Shown: piece after piece, positions 16,083 through 18,005 of the stretch | Position numbering within the stretch: position 1 is the stretch's first letter | Layout: each line of letters begins with the position of its first letter | Origin: Bacteroides sp. CAG:927 | Lineage (GTDB): Bacteria; Bacteroidota; Bacteroidia; Bacteroidales; Muribaculaceae | Assembly: GCA_000431155.1 (NCBI GenBank) | Contig: HF985642.1 | Span: forward strand, 6,861-24,865 | Direction of reading: 5' to 3' | Length of the DNA: 18,005 bases | Program-made: the position numbers and the translations under genes | The notes under the pieces: generated by a model | Told to the model about the DNA's origin: nothing | Seen by the model: the letters and a program-made list of their open reading frames with translations, nothing else | The model's database searches: none

Positions 16083-16094
16083 TCATTACCTTTG
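16061..16094 (+). promoter_or_regulatory. Promoter of the integrase gene
   Basis: TACCTTTG (16087-16094) is a full -7 match. Upstream TTTG occurs at 16061-16064 (22-base spacer), 16067-16070 (16) and 16071-16074 (12), so the -33 spacing is off the 19-20 norm. The ATG at 16154 is 59 bases downstream. Confidence 0.55.
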
Positions 16095-16153
16095 CAGTGG
16101 TTTGTGAGTATTACATAAACCGGCATTTTTAACTCCAAAAACATCTCTCCATT

Positions 16154-17518
16154 ATGGGAAGACCAAAACGACTATACCCTTTGGGAAAATACAGGCTCCG
16201 CATCCGTGGGGCTGTTGACAACAATAAGCCTTATCTTGTCGAACTGGAATATACTTGGAATAGACAGATCGTAAGAAAGGGCATGAACATATTTGTCAAG
16301 GTTGGTGATTGGAACGAAAAGCTCAATAAGGGGCGCGGCGGTGTAAAATCATCTTACGGCCCCGAAGCTAACCGGATAAATGGCGTTCTGCTTAACCGAG
16401 TTGATAGAATAGATGGTTTATTAGCGGAGTATTCTCAGAAATTCCTGAATCAGATTACCGTTCAACTCATAAATGACTTTCTCGCCGATAAGCCTGTCAT
16501 CAGAGAGGATAAAGGCAAGGACTTTGTTGAGTTTGCTCTTGAACGATTGGACTCAGACTATTCTCGTAACAGAATAGGTCGAAGCCGCTATATGAATGGG
16601 AAGAGCGGAATGAATATGTTTCAGGAATTCTTACGCTCAACTAAACGTGGCACCTACAAAAACGACAGTATTTATGTAGGAGAAATATCCGTGGAACTCG
16701 TAGATGAGTATATCACTTGGCGTAGAGAGGTCAAACAAAACAGTGATGCAACTATCAATCATTCACTTACACCGATTCTCAAAGCCTGTGCCTATGCTAC
16801 GGAACTACGAATGATAGATGTGGCTATCAATGCCCGAATACAGGACATGAGAATTGCTCCCAAAGTATCCTTATCTATTGATGAGAAGGAATTTGACGGC
16901 AAGAGCCTAAGTCAAGAAGAATTCTTAAAACTACTGGAGTTTTATAAAAACGATACAGAACCGCGCCGCAAAGAGTTCATAGAAATGTTCTTATTCGCAT
17001 TTCACGCCTGCGGACTGCGTGTTGTAGATGTGATGACCCTTCAATGGGGCCACTTGGACTTTGACAAGAAGGAACTGCGCAAGGTCATGGTAAAAACAAA
17101 TAAACGCCATGTAATACCTCTGTCTGAATCCGCCATAGAAATACTGAAGAAATGGAAGGAAAAACGCCCGGATACCAAATATGTTTTTGATTTAGTCAAG
17201 GAGAATCTGGACATTGATAATGAGGAAGAATTGTATCGCGCCAGAAACAGTGCGACAAAGTGCATTAACCAATCGCTTAATGTTGTTGGAGAGAAACTTG
17301 AACTCAACTTCAGCCTGACGATGCACGTTGCGCGCCATACATTTGCAGTTCTTGCACTCAATAAAGGATTGTCTATGACTGTTGTCAGCCGCCTACTTGG
17401 TCATGCAAGCACAGATGTTACTGAGAAAGTGTATGCTAAATTCCTCCCGGAAACACTTTCTGCTGAAATGGGGCGTCTAAGTCCTGATTTGGTAATATTC
17501 AAGATGCCACAAGTATAA
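16154..17518 (+). CDS. Tyrosine recombinase/site-specific integrase
   Basis: 454-residue phage-type integrase of the Bacteroidetes kind, likely to insert and excise a mobile element. Order: arm-type DNA-binding domain with a three-strand fold (about 10-90), SAM-like core-binding domain (about 120-225), catalytic domain (about 250-440). All catalytic residues are present: R289 in ACGLRVVDVMTL, K314 in MVKTNKRHVIPL, H391 and R394 in MHVARHTF, H417 in LLGHAST and the nucleophile Y427 in TEKVYAKF. It is therefore probably active. Its codon use is more AT-rich than gapA or pckA, consistent with transfer. It stands alone between the phased repeats (15985-16082) and its terminator (17548-17595). No tRNA gene or clear attachment core was identified. 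It could also be a DNA inversion enzyme, but no inverted repeat pair was found in the window. Confidence 0.93.
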   Translation: MGRPKRLYPLGKYRLRIRGAVDNNKPYLVELEYTWNRQIVRKGMNIFVKVGDWNEKLNKGRGGVKSSYGPEANRINGVLLNRVDRIDGLLAEYSQKFLNQITVQLINDFLADKPVIREDKGKDFVEFALERLDSDYSRNRIGRSRYMNGKSGMNMFQEFLRSTKRGTYKNDSIYVGEISVELVDEYITWRREVKQNSDATINHSLTPILKACAYATELRMIDVAINARIQDMRIAPKVSLSIDEKEFDGKSLSQEEFLKLLEFYKNDTEPRRKEFIEMFLFAFHACGLRVVDVMTLQWGHLDFDKKELRKVMVKTNKRHVIPLSESAIEILKKWKEKRPDTKYVFDLVKENLDIDNEEELYRARNSATKCINQSLNVVGEKLELNFSLTMHVARHTFAVLALNKGLSMTVVSRLLGHASTDVTEKVYAKFLPETLSAEMGRLSPDLVIFKMPQV

Positions 17519-17547
17519 CACAACCATAACCTACCTAAACAAGAATA

Positions 17548-17595
17548 GCGGAGAATAACCAAGTGTTGAAGGGATTATTCTCCGCATTTATTTTA
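17548..17595 (+). terminator. Intrinsic terminator of the integrase gene
   Basis: GCGGAGAATAA (17548-17558) and TTATTCTCCGC (17575-17585) pair perfectly over 11 bases, loop of 16, then ATTTATTTTA. It lies 29 bases after the integrase stop. Confidence 0.9.
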
Positions 17596-17596
17596 C
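17566..17596 (+). promoter_or_regulatory. Weak candidate promoter of the downstream structured RNA
   Basis: TTG (17566-17568), 20 bases, then TATTTTAC (17589-17596), which keeps the TA and part of the T-run of TAnnTTTG but lacks the final TG. It would start transcription about 17601, exactly where the long closing helix of the structured region begins. It overlaps the integrase terminator. Confidence 0.3.
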
Positions 17597-17600
17597 ACCA

Positions 17601-17927
17601 AAGCGGTGAGAGACGGGGCGGTCTTCCGTGTCTGCGGCGATATGTCGTCAACAAGTGACGGTGGACAAGTCCACTGACACCCGTTGACCGCATCACGCCT
17701 ATGGGCAATGCTGAACACCGACAACGGCCATCGCCTTATGGAATGGCATCGGGGACGCTGCCGTCACCATAAGACTGAATGGCTGCCGTCCGTGTTCCGG
17801 GGCGCATTGCTGGATAAGGACTTTTACGACCGCCCCCTCACTCACCGCTTGAACAGCATCCACCGAAAAGAACAGTGTCGCAATGACGGGCCTTTCAGAT
17901 CCGCGTCATTGCGGCACACTTCTTTTT
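17601..17927 (+). ncRNA. Large structured RNA, family unknown
   Basis: A long-range stem joins 17601-17623 to 17828-17850, with 21 of 23 positions paired. Inside are: hairpin 17647-17688 (GTCAAC/GTTGAC, GTG/CAC, CGGTGGA/TCCACTG, loop CAAG); helix 17705-17711 with 17804-17810 (GCAATGC/GCATTGC); helix 17713-17718 with 17792-17797 (GAACAC/GTGTTC); helix 17724-17731 with 17779-17789 (ACGG-CCAT/ATGG-CCGT around a three-base bulge); and hairpin 17735-17773 (CTTATGG/CCATAAG, then GGCA/TGCC). The helices nest without conflict. The element ends in a strong terminator at 17874-17927. No convincing protein is encoded on either strand. It follows the integrase and is probably part of the mobile element. 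Function unknown; a DNA-level role (folded single strand) is also possible. Confidence 0.65.
17874..17927 (+). terminator. Intrinsic terminator of the structured RNA
   Basis: AGTGT plus CGCAATGACG (17874-17888) pair with CGTCATTGCG (17904-17913) and, after a two-base bulge, ACACT (17916-17920): 15 pairs, followed at once by TCTTTTT (17921-17927). Confidence 0.88.
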
Positions 17928-17956
17928 AATCGGGGCTGCACCGATTTTCTTTTTTC
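17928..17956 (+). terminator. Second, tandem terminator
   Basis: AATCGG (17928-17933) pairs with CCGATT (17941-17946), loop of seven, followed by TTCTTTTTTC. It abuts the preceding terminator and would act as a back-up stop. Confidence 0.75.
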
Positions 17957-17970
17957 AGTGTTCCAGTCTA

Positions 17971-17994
17971 TCGCCGCCACCGTCGGGTCGGCGA
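17971..17994. other. GC-rich hairpin at the right edge
   Basis: TCGCCG (17971-17976) and CGGCGA (17989-17994) pair perfectly; ACC and GGT inside can extend it. No T-run follows. The window ends 11 bases later, so its role cannot be judged. Confidence 0.5.
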
Positions 17995-18005
17995 CGATTT
18001 ATGTT

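Noticed and set aside
16081..16096. CTnDOT-like attachment core (GTANNTTTGC) at the integrase promoter
   Set aside because: The first base differs, and TAnnTTTGC is simply the Bacteroidetes promoter element, seen at several other genes in the window (9398, 15644), so it is no evidence for an attachment site.
17601..17850. Hammerhead ribozyme or group II intron fragment
   Set aside because: No CTGANGA...GAAA hammerhead core and no recognisable domain V hairpin were found.
17684..17929. 81-codon open frame downstream of the integrase
   Set aside because: It runs through the hairpins and ends inside the terminator T-run. The translation has no family pattern; structure explains the sequence better.

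Overview
The window looks like a chromosome segment of a Bacteroidales gut bacterium, possibly of the Muribaculaceae/Bacteroidaceae kind. The evidence is repeated use of the Bacteroidetes promoter form (TTTG or TTG, about 19-20 bases, then TAnnTTTG), the absence of Shine-Dalgarno sequences, a secreted M6 peptidase with a C-terminus resembling a type IX secretion sorting domain, an exported GH2 beta-galactosidase, and a Bacteroidetes-type tyrosine integrase. The genus call is an inference from protein flavour only.

Positions 1-15933 are mostly ordinary chromosome. In order: an exported GH2 beta-galactosidase (-), methionyl-tRNA formyltransferase fmt (+), a secreted M6 metalloprotease (-), a DXD glycosyltransferase (+) that converges on a second glycosyltransferase (-), gapA (-), mscL (+), a tight three-gene minus-strand operon (aroK, an alanine-dehydrogenase-like protein without its catalytic Lys and His, and a viroplasmin-type RNase H), pckA (-), then on the plus strand a small helix-turn-helix regulator, a PduO-type cobalamin adenosyltransferase and a DUF2795 protein. 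GapA and PckA are central carbon metabolism, AroK is aromatic amino acid synthesis, and Fmt is translation initiation. Clear intrinsic terminators follow fmt (two-way with the M6 gene), gapA, mscL, pckA, the DUF2795 gene and the integrase.

From about 15985 to the right edge the character changes. A TTTGTTTGGC motif occurs three times at exact 41-base intervals just upstream of, and overlapping, the promoter of a complete tyrosine recombinase (R-K-H-R-H-Y all present). This is probably the end of an integrative element that continues beyond the window.

Two non-coding stretches hold the most unexpected signal. Downstream of the integrase terminator, 17601-17850 is closed by a 23-base long-range stem (21 of 23 paired) around several nested helices, and is followed by two intrinsic terminators; it looks like a large structured RNA of about 330 nt that I do not recognise. 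Upstream of the small regulator, a good promoter at 14371-14402 is followed by a second structured region (14523-14706) built of stacked helices with competing alternative pairings. Neither could be matched to a known RNA family from the sequence alone.
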